Assembly: GCA_965216135.1 (NCBI GenBank)
Contig: CBDCFL010000023.1
Span: forward strand, 124,001-188,000
Length of the DNA stretch: 64,000 nt
Source: CBDCFL01 sp965216135
GTDB lineage: Bacteria; Pseudomonadota; Alphaproteobacteria; Rhodobacterales; Rhodobacteraceae
Direction of reading: 5' to 3'
The notes beneath the pieces are model-generated. The model saw only the letters and a program-made list of their open reading frames with translations. It ran no database searches and was not told the DNA's origin. The position numbers and the translations under genes were made by a program. This document shows, piece after piece, positions 35,144 through 44,198 of this stretch (position 1 is the first letter of the stretch; each line of letters begins with the position of its first letter).

Positions 35144-35431
35144 ATGTCTAAAGGCTACATCATCGGCCATATCAGGGTGACCAACCCGAAGGCCTATCCT
35201 GAATACGTGCGCCGCGACACGCCGATCCTGGAAAGGTTCGGGGCCAAGTTCATCGTTCGAGGCGGACAAGGGCAGGTGCCCGAAGGCTGCGTCGGCGACC
35301 GCCATGTCGTCATCGAATTCCCTAGCTACCAGGCGGCGTTGGATGCCTATAACGACCCGGAATATCAGCAAGTCGCGAACATCCGCCGCAGCTCTGCCGA
35401 AAGCGAGGTCATCGTTGTGGAGGGCACCTGA
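35144..35431 (+). CDS. DUF1330 domain protein
   Basis: 95 residues: KGYIIGHIRVTNPKAYPEY at the start, then RFGAKFIVRGG and VIEFPSYQAALDAYNDPEYQ, the typical DUF1330 ferredoxin-like fold. The stop overlaps the ATG of the next permease by one base, so translation is coupled. A cytosolic small protein placed inside an ABC importer operon suggests a role tied to the transported compound, but its function is unknown. Confidence 0.88.
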   Translation: MSKGYIIGHIRVTNPKAYPEYVRRDTPILERFGAKFIVRGGQGQVPEGCVGDRHVVIEFPSYQAALDAYNDPEYQQVANIRRSSAESEVIVVEGT

Positions 35432-36702
35432 TGACCGATGCCACCCAAACCGGACCGGTGCTTGCGGCTGACGGAACACCACTTAAGCGCAGCCTGAACC
35501 GGGCAATGCGGCGGCAAAAGCTGCGCGCGCTGGCCCTAGTTCTGCCGTTGCTGGTCTTTGTGCTTGTGTCGTTTGTTGCGCCGATCGCGGACATGCTGTT
35601 CCGGTCCGTGGAAAACCAGATAGTCAGCGAAGTTATGCCGCTGACCGTCGAGGCGCTGGAAGACTGGCAATTCGCCGACGGGGAATTGCCGGGCGAAGAC
35701 GTTTTCGCGGCACTGGCAATCGACCTTCAGGCCGCGGCGATAGTCAAAGTGCACACGAGAGTCGGGCAGCGTCTGAATTATGAAACGCCCGGCATGTCCT
35801 CATTGTTTCGCAAAATCGGGCGGCAAATCAAGAATTGGGATCTCGAGAACGACGGACCGTTCAAGGAAAAATTCCTCGACAGCAATGAAGATTGGGGCGA
35901 ACTCGATGTCTGGCGCACAATCCAGGTCTATTCGGGTGCCTATACCAACGGCTATTTCCTTAACGCATTGGATTTTCGAAAGACTTCCGACGGCCCCGAG
36001 CTCAGGCCGGAAAAAGAACAGATCTATCTGCTGTTGTTCAAACGAACGTTTATTTTGTCGATTGCGATCACGCTTTCATGTCTGATCGTCGGCTATCCGA
36101 TTGCCTGGCTTTTGGCCAACCTGCCGCTGCGCACATCGAACATGCTGATGATCCTGGTGCTGCTGCCGTTCTGGACCTCGCTACTGGTGCGGACCTCGGC
36201 GTGGAAAATCCTGCTGCAACGGCAGGGTGTCATCAACGACGTTCTGGTCTGGGCGCGTATCGTGTCTGACGACGGCCGGTTGGTGATGATCAACAACCAG
36301 ACCGGCACCATCATCGCGATGACCCATATTCTGCTGCCGTTCATGATCCTGCCGCTGTATTCGGTGATGAAGACCATTCCGCCAACCTATCTGCGCGCGG
36401 CCAAATCATTGGGCGCCACCGACATAACGGCGTTCCGGCGGGTCTATTTCCCGCAGACGGTGCCCGGGATCGGCGCCGGCGCGATCCTGGTGTTCATTCT
36501 GGCGATCGGCTATTACATCACGCCGGAACTAGTTGGCGGCACCTCCGGTGTCTTCATCTCGAACCGGATCGCCTATCACATTTCGTCCAGCCTGAATTGG
36601 GGGCTAGCGGCGGCGCTGGGAACGATCCTGCTGGTCGTCGTGATGCTGCTGTATTGGGTTTACGACAAAATCGTCGGCATCGACAACGTGAAGCTGGGAT
36701 AG
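35431..36702 (+). CDS. Polyamine-class ABC permease (PotB-like) with large periplasmic insert
   Basis: 423 residues; ordinary PotB permeases have about 290. The first helix (residues about 34-55) is followed by a soluble segment of about 135 residues (VENQIVSEVMPLTVEALEDW through RPEKEQIYLL). The BPD_transp_1 core follows, with EAA loop YLRAAKSLGATDITAFRRVYFPQ. The insert should face the periplasm and might contact the binding protein. It lies between DUF1330 (overlapping by one base) and the partner permease (four bases downstream). Confidence 0.9.
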   Translation: MTDATQTGPVLAADGTPLKRSLNRAMRRQKLRALALVLPLLVFVLVSFVAPIADMLFRSVENQIVSEVMPLTVEALEDWQFADGELPGEDVFAALAIDLQAAAIVKVHTRVGQRLNYETPGMSSLFRKIGRQIKNWDLENDGPFKEKFLDSNEDWGELDVWRTIQVYSGAYTNGYFLNALDFRKTSDGPELRPEKEQIYLLLFKRTFILSIAITLSCLIVGYPIAWLLANLPLRTSNMLMILVLLPFWTSLLVRTSAWKILLQRQGVINDVLVWARIVSDDGRLVMINNQTGTIIAMTHILLPFMILPLYSVMKTIPPTYLRAAKSLGATDITAFRRVYFPQTVPGIGAGAILVFILAIGYYITPELVGGTSGVFISNRIAYHISSSLNWGLAAALGTILLVVVMLLYWVYDKIVGIDNVKLG

Positions 36703-36706
36703 GGCC

Positions 36707-37558
36707 ATGGCAATTCCACCATATGCAACTACCGGCCAGCGGGTCTGGTATTATAGCTTCCGGGTGATCTGCGGATTGATATTCTTCTTTCTGATCTTCC
36801 CGATCATCATCATCATCCCCTTAAGCTTCAACGCCCAGGATTTCTTTACGTTCACCCCGGAAATGCTGCGCCTGGACCCGGCTGGGTATTCGCTCAAGCA
36901 TTACCGGGATTTCTTTACCAATGACGACTGGCTGGGGCCACTTTGGAATTCGGTGCGCATCGCCCCGGCAGCGACCCTGCTGTCGGTCAGCTTCGGCACT
37001 TTGGCGGCAATCGGTCTGTCGCAAAGCCATATGCCGTTTCGCGGCGTGATCATGGCGATCCTGATTTCACCGATGATCGTGCCGCTGATCATCTCGGCGG
37101 CGGGAATGTTTTTCTTTTATTCGCGCATGGGCCTTCAGGGGACATATTTCGGCGTCGTTCTGGCGCATGCGGCATTGGGCATTCCGTTCGTCATAATTAC
37201 CGTGACCGCGACCCTCGTAGGCTTCGACCAAAGCCTGACGCGGGCTGCGGCAAGTATGGGCGCCAATCCGGCGCGGACATTCTTCAAGGTGCAGATGCCG
37301 CTGATCCTGCCGGGTGTCATTTCCGGCGGGTTGTTCGCGTTTATCACCTCATTTGACGAAGTTGTGGTGGTGCTGTTTGTCAGCTCGGCGCGGCAGAAAA
37401 CCCTGCCCTGGCAGATGTTCACCGGTTTGCGCGAACAGATCAGCCCGACCATTCTGGCGGTGGCCACGATCCTTGTCGGCATTTCTGTTCTGCTTTTGGC
37501 CACATTGGAATTATTGCGCCGCCGGTCCGAGCGGTTGCGCGGCCTGTCGCCGGGCTAG
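36707..37558 (+). CDS. Polyamine-class ABC permease (PotC-like)
   Basis: 283 residues with six predicted helices. The EAA loop is LTRAAASMGANPARTFFKVQMPLILPG, and the typical PotC end FITSFDEVVVVLFVSSARQKTLP is present. Last gene of the operon. It forms the channel with the longer PotB-like permease. Confidence 0.92.
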   Translation: MAIPPYATTGQRVWYYSFRVICGLIFFFLIFPIIIIIPLSFNAQDFFTFTPEMLRLDPAGYSLKHYRDFFTNDDWLGPLWNSVRIAPAATLLSVSFGTLAAIGLSQSHMPFRGVIMAILISPMIVPLIISAAGMFFFYSRMGLQGTYFGVVLAHAALGIPFVIITVTATLVGFDQSLTRAAASMGANPARTFFKVQMPLILPGVISGGLFAFITSFDEVVVVLFVSSARQKTLPWQMFTGLREQISPTILAVATILVGISVLLLATLELLRRRSERLRGLSPG

Positions 37559-37668
37559 GCGCTAGCGAAAAGCGACCGACGGGAGCGGCGAGCACCCGGC
37601 TGAATACCGTTTCATTACGAGGCTTGTTGTCCTAAGTTGGAAGGTGATTTTTCCTGCAGGATAGTGCC

Positions 37669-39022
37669 ATGAAACTCATTTTGATCAGCCTGATTGCCGT
37701 GTTCGCCGCCATGCCCGCCACGGGCGAGGAATTTCGCGTCAACGCCCCGGTTGAGGCTGCCAAAGTGCACCCATTTGGCGGGATCGTGACGCGGCGTATC
37801 GAGCTGGAGATGCCTGCCGGGGCGCATCGTATCCTGGTGCCCCGCGGCACATCCGGCACGATGTCCGCCCCCCAGTTTCGCATCAGCGCCGGGGTCAACA
37901 TCGTCGGCATCGCCAGCTTAGAGCGGGCGCTGTTCCCGGCGGCGGATTATTATTCTGACACGCAAGCCGCGCTCTGGTCAGAGGCCGAGGCGCTGCGTGA
38001 TCGAATGCTGCGGCTGGAGAATCGCATCCGCGAAGTGGCCGATGCAATCGAGGCGGCCAAAGCCGCACGCGCTTTCATCACCGATATTCGTGCGCCCAAA
38101 GAAACGGCGGCGAGCGTGACAGAACTGGCTGAGATGGCGGACTTTATCAGCACCGGCACCGCCGATCTGGGGGCCGAGATCACGGCTCGGTCGATTGAGT
38201 TGCGCAATCTGCAGGAGGAAAAGACCGAACTGGCCAAGGTTCTGCGCGATGCCGAGATGCGGCTGGGCCAGCTGGGATTGCCGCAGGATGGCGAAGACCT
38301 CATGGCCATTGACGTGGTCGCGCAAGCCGGTGGCCCAGCGGTCTTGGAAATTGATGCGCTAATGCGGGGGCTTGCCTGGCATTTCGATTACGACGTCGAG
38401 CTGATCCGCGGTGACGCACCGCGGGTTTTAATTGATCGAAACATCACGCTGAGCCAGAATACCGGATTTCACTGGTCAGAAGTGGCGGTGACGCTGACAA
38501 CCGCCCGGCTGAACCAGCAACTTGCGCCGACGATTGCATTTCCCAATCAGGCGTCGATTTATTCGCCCGAACTCGATGATGTCCGGGCCCGCGCTGATAG
38601 CTCGGGACTGTCGGCAAGCCTGAAAGAAGCGGAACCGGTGATGAAGGTGCCAGTGGGCTTTGGTGGCGTCTTGGTCACCGAGGGTCTTGCGGTGCGCTAT
38701 GAGTTCCCCCGGCCCGTGAGCCTGGCAAATGGCAGCACCGCGCAGCTAGCGCTCGACCGTCTTCAGCTGGACGCCGACGAGTTTATTCAGGCAAATCCGC
38801 AGCGCGACACAACCGCGTTTTTGATGGCCGAGGTCACCAATACGTCTGGCGCACAGGTTCTGGCGAGCGGGGCGACATTTAGGCACGACGGCGAGCTGGT
38901 GGGGCTGGACCGGATGCCGCAAATCGCTCCCGGCGAGACCGCGACGCTGGCGTTTGGTCCGCATGATGCGATCCTGCTTGATTTGAATTTTGCCCGCAAT
39001 GACACCGGCGATATTGGCATTA
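37669..39022 (+). pseudogene. DUF4139 (mucoidy inhibitor MuiA-like) gene, N-terminal part split by IS630
   Basis: About 451 codons before the insertion. A signal peptide (LILISLIAVFAAMPATG) is followed by a DUF4140-like N-terminal domain, a coiled coil around residues 100-205 (EAEALRDRMLRLENRIREV; ELRNLQEEKTELAKVLRD), then a DUF4139 beta-domain. The host frame meets the IS630 element at GDIGI. Its continuation is at 40184-40467. The joined product of about 545 residues has normal family length and would be periplasmic. Role unknown in this group. Confidence 0.85.
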
Positions 39023-40183
39023 TACCAACGGCATCAATTTCTGACTCTGTGGGGATTCCCAAATCGGTTTTGATCTGATTCAAGGTTGGCAAAGGAGGAT
39101 CGCCATGCCAGCCAGTGTTCCGCTTCGTCGCGACTTTGATGCCCGCCACCTTCGTAAACTCGCCAGCCGTTGCAAGGATGCCCGGCAGAGCCGCCGTCTG
39201 TTGTCTCTTGCGGCGGTCTACGATGGCATGCGCCGTGGAGAGGCCGCAAGGATCGGTGGGATGGATCGCCAAACCCTGCGGGACTGGGTTCACCGGTTCA
39301 ACGAAGAGGGACCGGATGGCCTCACCAACCGCAAGGGCGCGGGCCGGACGCGCTACCTGAGCGATGTCCAGATGAAAGAACTTGGCGAGATTGTCGAGAC
39401 CGGCCCCGATCCGGCGGTGGACGGGGTTGTCCGCTGGCGGCGGATCGACCTGAAGCGGGTGATCGAGGCGCGCTTTGGCGTCATCTATTCCGAGCGCGGG
39501 ATATCCAGACTGCTTGGCGAACTGGGCTTTGCCCATATCAGCGCCCGCCCGCAGCATCCCAGGCAGGATAAGCGGATCATCGAGGCGTTTAAAAAAAACT
39601 TCGCCGACACGCTCCAGGTGCATATAGCTGACCTGCCAGCGGGAACGCCGGTGGAGATCTGGTTCCAGGACGAAGCACGCCTTGGCCAGAAGAATGGCCT
39701 GACGCGCCTGTGGGCGAGAAAGGGCACGCGCCCCCGCCAGCCGGCCGATCAGCGCTATCACAACGCCTATCTGTTCGGCGCCATCTGTCCGGCTCACGGC
39801 AAGGGGGCGGCGCTCATGCTGCCTTGGGCGGACGCGCAAGCCATGCAGATGCATCTCGACGAGATCAGCCGCCACGTCGCCCGAAAGGCCCATGCGGTTG
39901 TGCTGATGGATCGGGCCGGATGGCACACCACCGGCAAACTCAAAGTCCCGAAGAACCTCACCATCATCCTGCTGCCATCGCGCGCTCCGGACTGAACCCG
40001 GTGGAAAATATCTGGCAGTACTTGCGCGCCAATTGGCTCTCCAACCGCGTGTTCGAAGACTACAATGCCATCGTCGATGCTGGATGCGAAGCTTGGAACA
40101 AGCTCATCGCACAGCCCGAAACCATCACATCAATCGGAATGCGAAAATGGGCCCATATCGGTCAATGTTAAATGCCGCTGGTA
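39023..40183 (+). mobile_element. IS630-family element, copy F (type 3)
   Basis: About 1161 bp with ends TACCAACGGCAT and (complement) TACCAGCGGCAT. It is flanked by GGCATTA on the left and TTATCCGG on the right. It interrupts a DUF4139 gene; deleting the element and one TTA restores the frame (GDIGI joined to IRSQNT). Confidence 0.85.
39105..40171 (+). pseudogene. IS630 transposase, copy F, frameshifted near its C-terminus
   Basis: The main frame (39105-39995) reads 296 residues: HTH segment MDRQTLRDWVHRFNEEGP, IWFQDEARLGQK (first Asp) and HAVVLMDRAGWH (second Asp). It ends at PSRAPD. The rest (LNPVENIWQYLRANWLSNRVFEDYN..., with the catalytic Glu, to 40171) is in another frame. Where related copies read CCGGAACTGAAC, this copy reads CCGGACTGAAC near 39988, a one-base loss. 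The transposase is therefore probably inactive. Confidence 0.8.
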
Positions 40184-40467
40184 TTATCCGGTCGCAAAAT
40201 ACCCGGCGGCAGCAGGTTACGTTCAGCGTCGAAAACCTGACGGACGCGCGCCAGGATGTGCGGACGTTCTATTCACTGCCGTTTTCAGAGCAGGAGGATT
40301 TGCTCATTGAAACAACGACTTCGCGCGCTCCCGATGAAATGAATCACGAAGGCGGGCGGGGCGTGGCCAGATGGGATATGGCACTTGGTCCGGGCGAAAT
40401 GGCAGAAATTGAGCTGGTGTTTGATTTCCGCTGGCCCGAGGGCTGGGTGCTGAACTGGCAACGCTAG
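40184..40467 (+). pseudogene. DUF4139 gene, C-terminal part
   Basis: The frame reads (T)TA-TCC then IRSQNTRRQQVTFSVENLTD, EMAEIELVFDFRWPEGWVLNWQR and stop at 40467. It contains the closing beta-strands of DUF4139. It is the continuation of the gene starting at 37669. No further damage is visible, consistent with a recent split. Confidence 0.8.
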
Positions 40468-40617
40468 TAGCGGTTTGCAATCAATCTGAGCCCGACCGTA
40501 AAACCGCCGCCCTCTCTGTGTGCGGTGCATTCAGGTCTGAGCGATTGATGCAGCGCAGAGCCGTACCTGTGTTGCGTTCGCGACGTTTTTTTTGAATTTG
40601 GGCACCAGCCCGGAACA

Positions 40618-40677
40618 GCCGCGAAGCGGCCCGGGCAGCGCCCGACCGCCGTCACGCCGAAGGCGTGCTTTCAGCAC
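40618..40677. repeat. Cluster of short-loop hairpins in the 40468-40825 intergenic region
   Basis: This 358-base region has no convincing gene. It contains GCCGC-GAA-GCGGC (40618-40630), CACGCC-GAA-GGCGTG (40653-40667) and GTGC-TTTCA-GCAC (40665-40677), followed by GCGCATTTTT near 40690. They resemble REP-type intergenic palindromes; the last T-run could also serve as a terminator for the DUF4139 gene. Confidence 0.6.
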
Positions 40678-40825
40678 GACGGGCGGGCGCATTTTTGACG
40701 TTGCTCACCCGAAAACCGGACGATGTGGCGGGGCCATAAAGTGCAGACTTCGGCCGTCATCTGCGCCCACCCGCGGCCGGGCGCTGCCCTTAGTTTCGCG
40801 GGCACACAAGTCAGGGTTTTTAGCA

Positions 40826-40867
40826 GTGCATAAATTTCGGTCCAGAACGAGAGGCGATTCAAATGAT
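40826..40867 (+). pseudogene. First 14 codons of a gene split by the IS630 array
   Basis: From a possible GTG start the frame reads VHKFRSRTRGDSN and then GA plus the T of the TA target. It continues in frame beyond the 3.3-kb IS630 array as D-NPGKIDRVFAK at 44199. The start codon is inferred; the ribosome-binding site is weak. See 44199-45017. Confidence 0.55.
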
Positions 40868-41864
40868 ACCAACGGCCCCCAGATTTGACTCAAGGGGATT
40901 CCCACGAGCGGCGTGATCTGATTCAGTGGCATCAAGGCAAGGGAGGCTTTGATGGCAGTAAGGATTACGCGCAAAGACAAGTCCGCAGGCGAGCTTCGCC
41001 AGGAAGCGGCGCGGTGCCGGGATGGGAAAGCGGCGCGACGGATGTTGGCGATTGCCCTGGTTCTGGATGGGGTTGACCGCAAGACGGCGGCAGAAAACTG
41101 CGGCATGGATCGGCAGACGCTGCGGGATTGGGCCCACCGTTACAATGCGGAGGGCGTGTCGGGCCTGTTCAACCGTCGCCCGCCGGATCCACCCTGTCTG
41201 CTGAGCGCGGCACAGAAGGAGGAGTTGGCGGAAATGGTTCGGGCGGGTCCCGACCCCGAAACCGATGGGGTTGTGCGCTGGCGGCGCATTGATCTGAAAC
41301 GCAAGATCGAAGAGCGCTTCGGCGTCACCATGCATGAGCGAACTGTTGGCAAACAATTGGCAAGCCTGGGCTTTCGGCGTCTGTCGGCGCGCCCGCAGCA
41401 TCCGAAATCCGACCCGGATGCACAGGAGGCTTTTAAAAAAACTTCGCCGCAGAGGTAGAAGCAGCCTTGCCGGAAACAGCCCGCAGCAAGCCCCTGGAGA
41501 TATGGTTTCAGGATGAAGCGCGGGTTGGCCAGCAGGGCACGCTCACCCGTATCTGGGCCGAGCGTGGAACACGCCCCCGTGCCCCGCGCGACACCCGCTA
41601 TATCTGGAGCTACATTTTCGGCGCCGTCTGCCCGGAACGGGCTGAAGCGGCCGCTCTGATCATGCCACATGCCGACACACAGGCCATGAGCGCGCATCTC
41701 GCCGAGATCGCTAAAACCGTCGCATCGGGCGCACATGCCCTGCTCATTCTGGATGGCGCTGGCTGGCACGGTTCGGCAGAGCTGGAGGTACCCGACAACA
41801 TCACCCTGCTCAAACTCCCGCCCTATTCCCCTGAACTCAACCCGATGGAAAATGTGTGGGCTTA
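40867..41864 (+). mobile_element. IS630-family element, copy D (type 2), truncated
   Basis: This begins with TA-CCAACGGCCCCC like copy E and is nearly identical to it in inverted orientation. It stops at GTGTGGGCTTA, where copy E continues TCTGCGTG. Type 1 copy B starts at this point, and the missing 3' part (about 160 bp including the right end) is not found beyond copies B and C. The element can no longer transpose alone. Confidence 0.85.
40952..41458 (+). pseudogene. IS630 transposase orfA, copy D
   Basis: Identical in protein sequence to orfA of copy E, including the A7 run and the resulting end KKTSPQR. It has the HTH part only. ATG at 40952 with GGAGG upstream. It belongs to a truncated element. 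Confidence 0.7.
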
Positions 41865-41880
41865 TACCAACGGTCATTGA
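41467..41880 (+). pseudogene. IS630 transposase orfB, copy D, truncated
   Basis: This carries the DDE core up to ELNPMENVWAY and then runs into the end of copy B (TNGH, stop). The C-terminal helix region (LRANKLAISVFDNYEQ... in copy E) is missing. One residue differs from copy E near the first Asp (IWAERG here, IRAERG there). Confidence 0.75.
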
Positions 41881-43029
41881 TCAGAACCCATGCGCCCATT
41901 TGCGCATGCCGAGGGACATGATCTTCCATGGTTGGTCGATGAGGTTGTTCCAGGCTTGGCAGCACAGCGCGACGATGTCTTCGTAGGATTTGAAGATCCG
42001 GTTCGACAACCAGTTGTCGCGCATGAATTGCCAGACATTCTCCACCGGGTTCAACTCGGGCGATCGTGGCGGCAGCGCCAGGACGGTGATGTTGTCGGGG
42101 ATCGCCAGCTTGGGCGTCAAGTGCCAACCGGCCTGATCGACGATCAGCACCGCATGGGCGCCGGGATCGACGGCGGCACTGATCTCGATGAGGTGCGCCG
42201 CCATGGCGTCGGTGTCGCACCAGGGCATGACCAGCCCGGCGCCTTTCCCCTTCGCGGGACAGATCGCGCCGAAGATATAGGCCCATTCGGTGCGCTGGTC
42301 GCGGGGCGCCCGCGGGCGCGTGCCACGTCTGGCCCATCGGCGTGTGAGCTTATTCTTCTGGCCGATGCGGGCTTCATCTTGCCACCACAGCTCTATCTCG
42401 ACGCCTTTCGGGAGCCTCGCCCGGATCTTCGCCAGTTCGGCGGGGAAGTTTTTTTTAAAAGCCTCGACGGCCAGCTCGTTTTGCGCGTAGTGGCGCGGCC
42501 GCGCCGAGATCTTGGCGAAGCCGAGCGCCTTCAACTCGCGCCCGACCGTGGTCTCGTCGAGCGAGATGGCGAACGTCTCCAAGAGCCACCGCGCCAGGTC
42601 CTTGCGCCGCCAGCGCACGACGCCGTCCACCGCCGGGACCGGGCCGGCCTCAACAACCTCCGCCAGTGCGCGGCGGTGATCGGCGTTGAGCTTCGAGGGT
42701 GCGCCCGGTGACTTCCCATCGACCAGCCCGTCCGGTCCGCGGGCGTTGAAGCGCAGCACCCAGTCGCGAATGATCTGCAGACCGACGCCGCCGATCCGCG
42801 ACGCATCCGTCCTGCTGCCACCATCGTAGACCTCGGCCAACGCCAGCAGACGACGGCTCTGGGTCGCGTCCCTGGTCCTCTTCGCGAGGCGCCGCAGTGA
42901 GACGCTGTCAAAATCGTTCCGTAAGTCGATAGGCGCTGCCATGGCGAACCTCATTGGTTCACCACATTGAGTCAGAGATCGGACCGCTTGGGAATCCCCA
43001 ACGTGAGTCAGGCATTCCGCTCGGTGGTA
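41865..43029 (-). mobile_element. IS630-family element, copy B (type 1)
   Basis: About 1165 bp, facing left, inserted in (and replacing the end of) type 2 copy D. Ends are TACCAACGG on the left and GGTGGTA on the right. Three bases (TAA) separate it from copy C in the same orientation. Confidence 0.85.
41881..42942 (-). CDS. IS630 transposase, copy B (intact)
   Basis: 353 residues from MAAPIDLRNDFDSVSLRRLA. GAGG lies seven bases before the ATG at 42942. HTH region (ASRIGGVGLQIIRDWVLRFNARG), then DDE core WWQDEARIGQ, LIVDQAGWH, ELNPVENVW. The poly-A run before KKNF is eight bases and in frame. No lesion is seen, so it could be an active transposase able to move copies A, B and C. Confidence 0.87.
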   Translation of the reverse strand: MAAPIDLRNDFDSVSLRRLAKRTRDATQSRRLLALAEVYDGGSRTDASRIGGVGLQIIRDWVLRFNARGPDGLVDGKSPGAPSKLNADHRRALAEVVEAGPVPAVDGVVRWRRKDLARWLLETFAISLDETTVGRELKALGFAKISARPRHYAQNELAVEAFKKNFPAELAKIRARLPKGVEIELWWQDEARIGQKNKLTRRWARRGTRPRAPRDQRTEWAYIFGAICPAKGKGAGLVMPWCDTDAMAAHLIEISAAVDPGAHAVLIVDQAGWHLTPKLAIPDNITVLALPPRSPELNPVENVWQFMRDNWLSNRIFKSYEDIVALCCQAWNNLIDQPWKIMSLGMRKWAHGF

Positions 43030-43032
43030 TAA

Positions 43033-44197
43033 TACCAACGGTCATTGATCAGAACCCATGCGCCCATTTGCGCATGCCGAGGGACATGATCTTCCATGGT
43101 TGGTCGATGAGGTTGTTCCAGGCTTGGCAGCACAGCGCGACGATGTCTTCGTAGGATTTGAAGATCCGGTTCGACAACCAGTTGTCGCGCATGAATTGCC
43201 AGACATTCTCCACCGGGTTCAACTCGGGCGATCGTGGCGGCAGCGCCAGGACGGTGATGTTGTCGGGGATCGCCAGCTTGGGCGTCAAGTGCCAACCGGC
43301 CTGATCGACGATCAGCACCGCATGGGTGCCGGGATCGACGGCGGCACTGATCTCGATGAGGTGCGCCGCCATGGCGTCGGTGTCGCACCAGGGCATGACC
43401 AGCCCGGCACCTTTCCCCTTCGCGGGACAGATCGCGCCGAAGATATAGGCCCATTCGGTGCGCTGGTCGCGGGGCGCCCGCGGGCGCGTGCCACGTCTGG
43501 CCCATCGGCGTGTGAGCTTATTCTTCTGGCCGATGCGGGCTTCATCTTGCCACCACAGCTCTATCTCGACGCCTTTCGGGAGCCTCGCCCGGATCTTCGC
43601 CAGTTCGGCGGGAAAGTTTTTTTTAAAAGCCTCGACGGCCAGCTCGTTTTGCGCGTAGTGGCGCGGCCGCGCCGAGATCTTGGCGAAGCCGAGCGCCTTC
43701 AACTCGCGCCCGACCGTGGTCTCGTCGAGCGAGATGGCGAACGTCTCCAAGAGCCACCGCGCCAGGTCCTTGCGCCGCCAGCGCACGACGCCGTCCACCG
43801 CCGGGACCGGGCCGGCCTCAACAACCTCCGCCAGTGCGCGGCGGTGATCGGCGTTGAGCTTCGAGGGTGCGCCCGGTGACTTCCCATCGACCAGCCCGTC
43901 CGGTCCGCGGGCGTTGAAGCGCAGCACCCAGTCGCGAATGATCTGCAGACCGACGCCGCCGATCCGCGACGCATCCGTCCTGCTGCCACCATCGTAGACC
44001 TCGGCCAACGCCAGCAGACGACGGCTCTGGGTCGCGTCCCTGGTCCTCTTCGCGAGGTGCCGCAGTGAGACGCTGTCAAAATCGTTCCGTAAGTCGATAG
44101 GCGCTGCCATGGCGAACCTCATTGGTTCACCACATTGAGTCAGAGATCGGACCGCTTGGGAATCCCCAACGTGAGTCAGGCATTCCGCTCGGTGGTA
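43033..44197 (-). mobile_element. IS630-family element, copy C (type 1)
   Basis: About 1165 bp, head-to-tail with copy B and nearly identical to it (single-base differences only, such as GTG for GCG near 43326). The right end GGTGGTA is followed by TAATCCGG, where the interrupted host gene resumes. Confidence 0.85.
43049..44110 (-). CDS. IS630 transposase, copy C (intact)
   Basis: 353 residues, same organisation as copy B, with two or three substitutions (RHLAKRTRD for RRLAKRTRD; DPGTHAV for DPGAHAV). ATG at 44110. All catalytic acids are present and the poly-A run is eight bases. Probably functional. Confidence 0.87.
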   Translation of the reverse strand: MAAPIDLRNDFDSVSLRHLAKRTRDATQSRRLLALAEVYDGGSRTDASRIGGVGLQIIRDWVLRFNARGPDGLVDGKSPGAPSKLNADHRRALAEVVEAGPVPAVDGVVRWRRKDLARWLLETFAISLDETTVGRELKALGFAKISARPRHYAQNELAVEAFKKNFPAELAKIRARLPKGVEIELWWQDEARIGQKNKLTRRWARRGTRPRAPRDQRTEWAYIFGAICPAKGKGAGLVMPWCDTDAMAAHLIEISAAVDPGTHAVLIVDQAGWHLTPKLAIPDNITVLALPPRSPELNPVENVWQFMRDNWLSNRIFKSYEDIVALCCQAWNNLIDQPWKIMSLGMRKWAHGF

Positions 44198-44198
44198 T

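Noticed and set aside
31557..40868. Composite transposon bounded by type 2 IS630 copies E and D
   Set aside because: The copies are inverted and bracket host-like genes, but copy D has lost its right end. Each copy also sits in its own TA site with separate host-gene disruption, so independent insertions explain the data better.
40592..40888. Plus-strand frame of 98 codons in the hairpin-rich intergenic region
   Set aside because: The first two thirds are Arg/Pro/Ser low complexity through palindromes. Only the last 14 codons (from 40826) appear to belong to the split gene.
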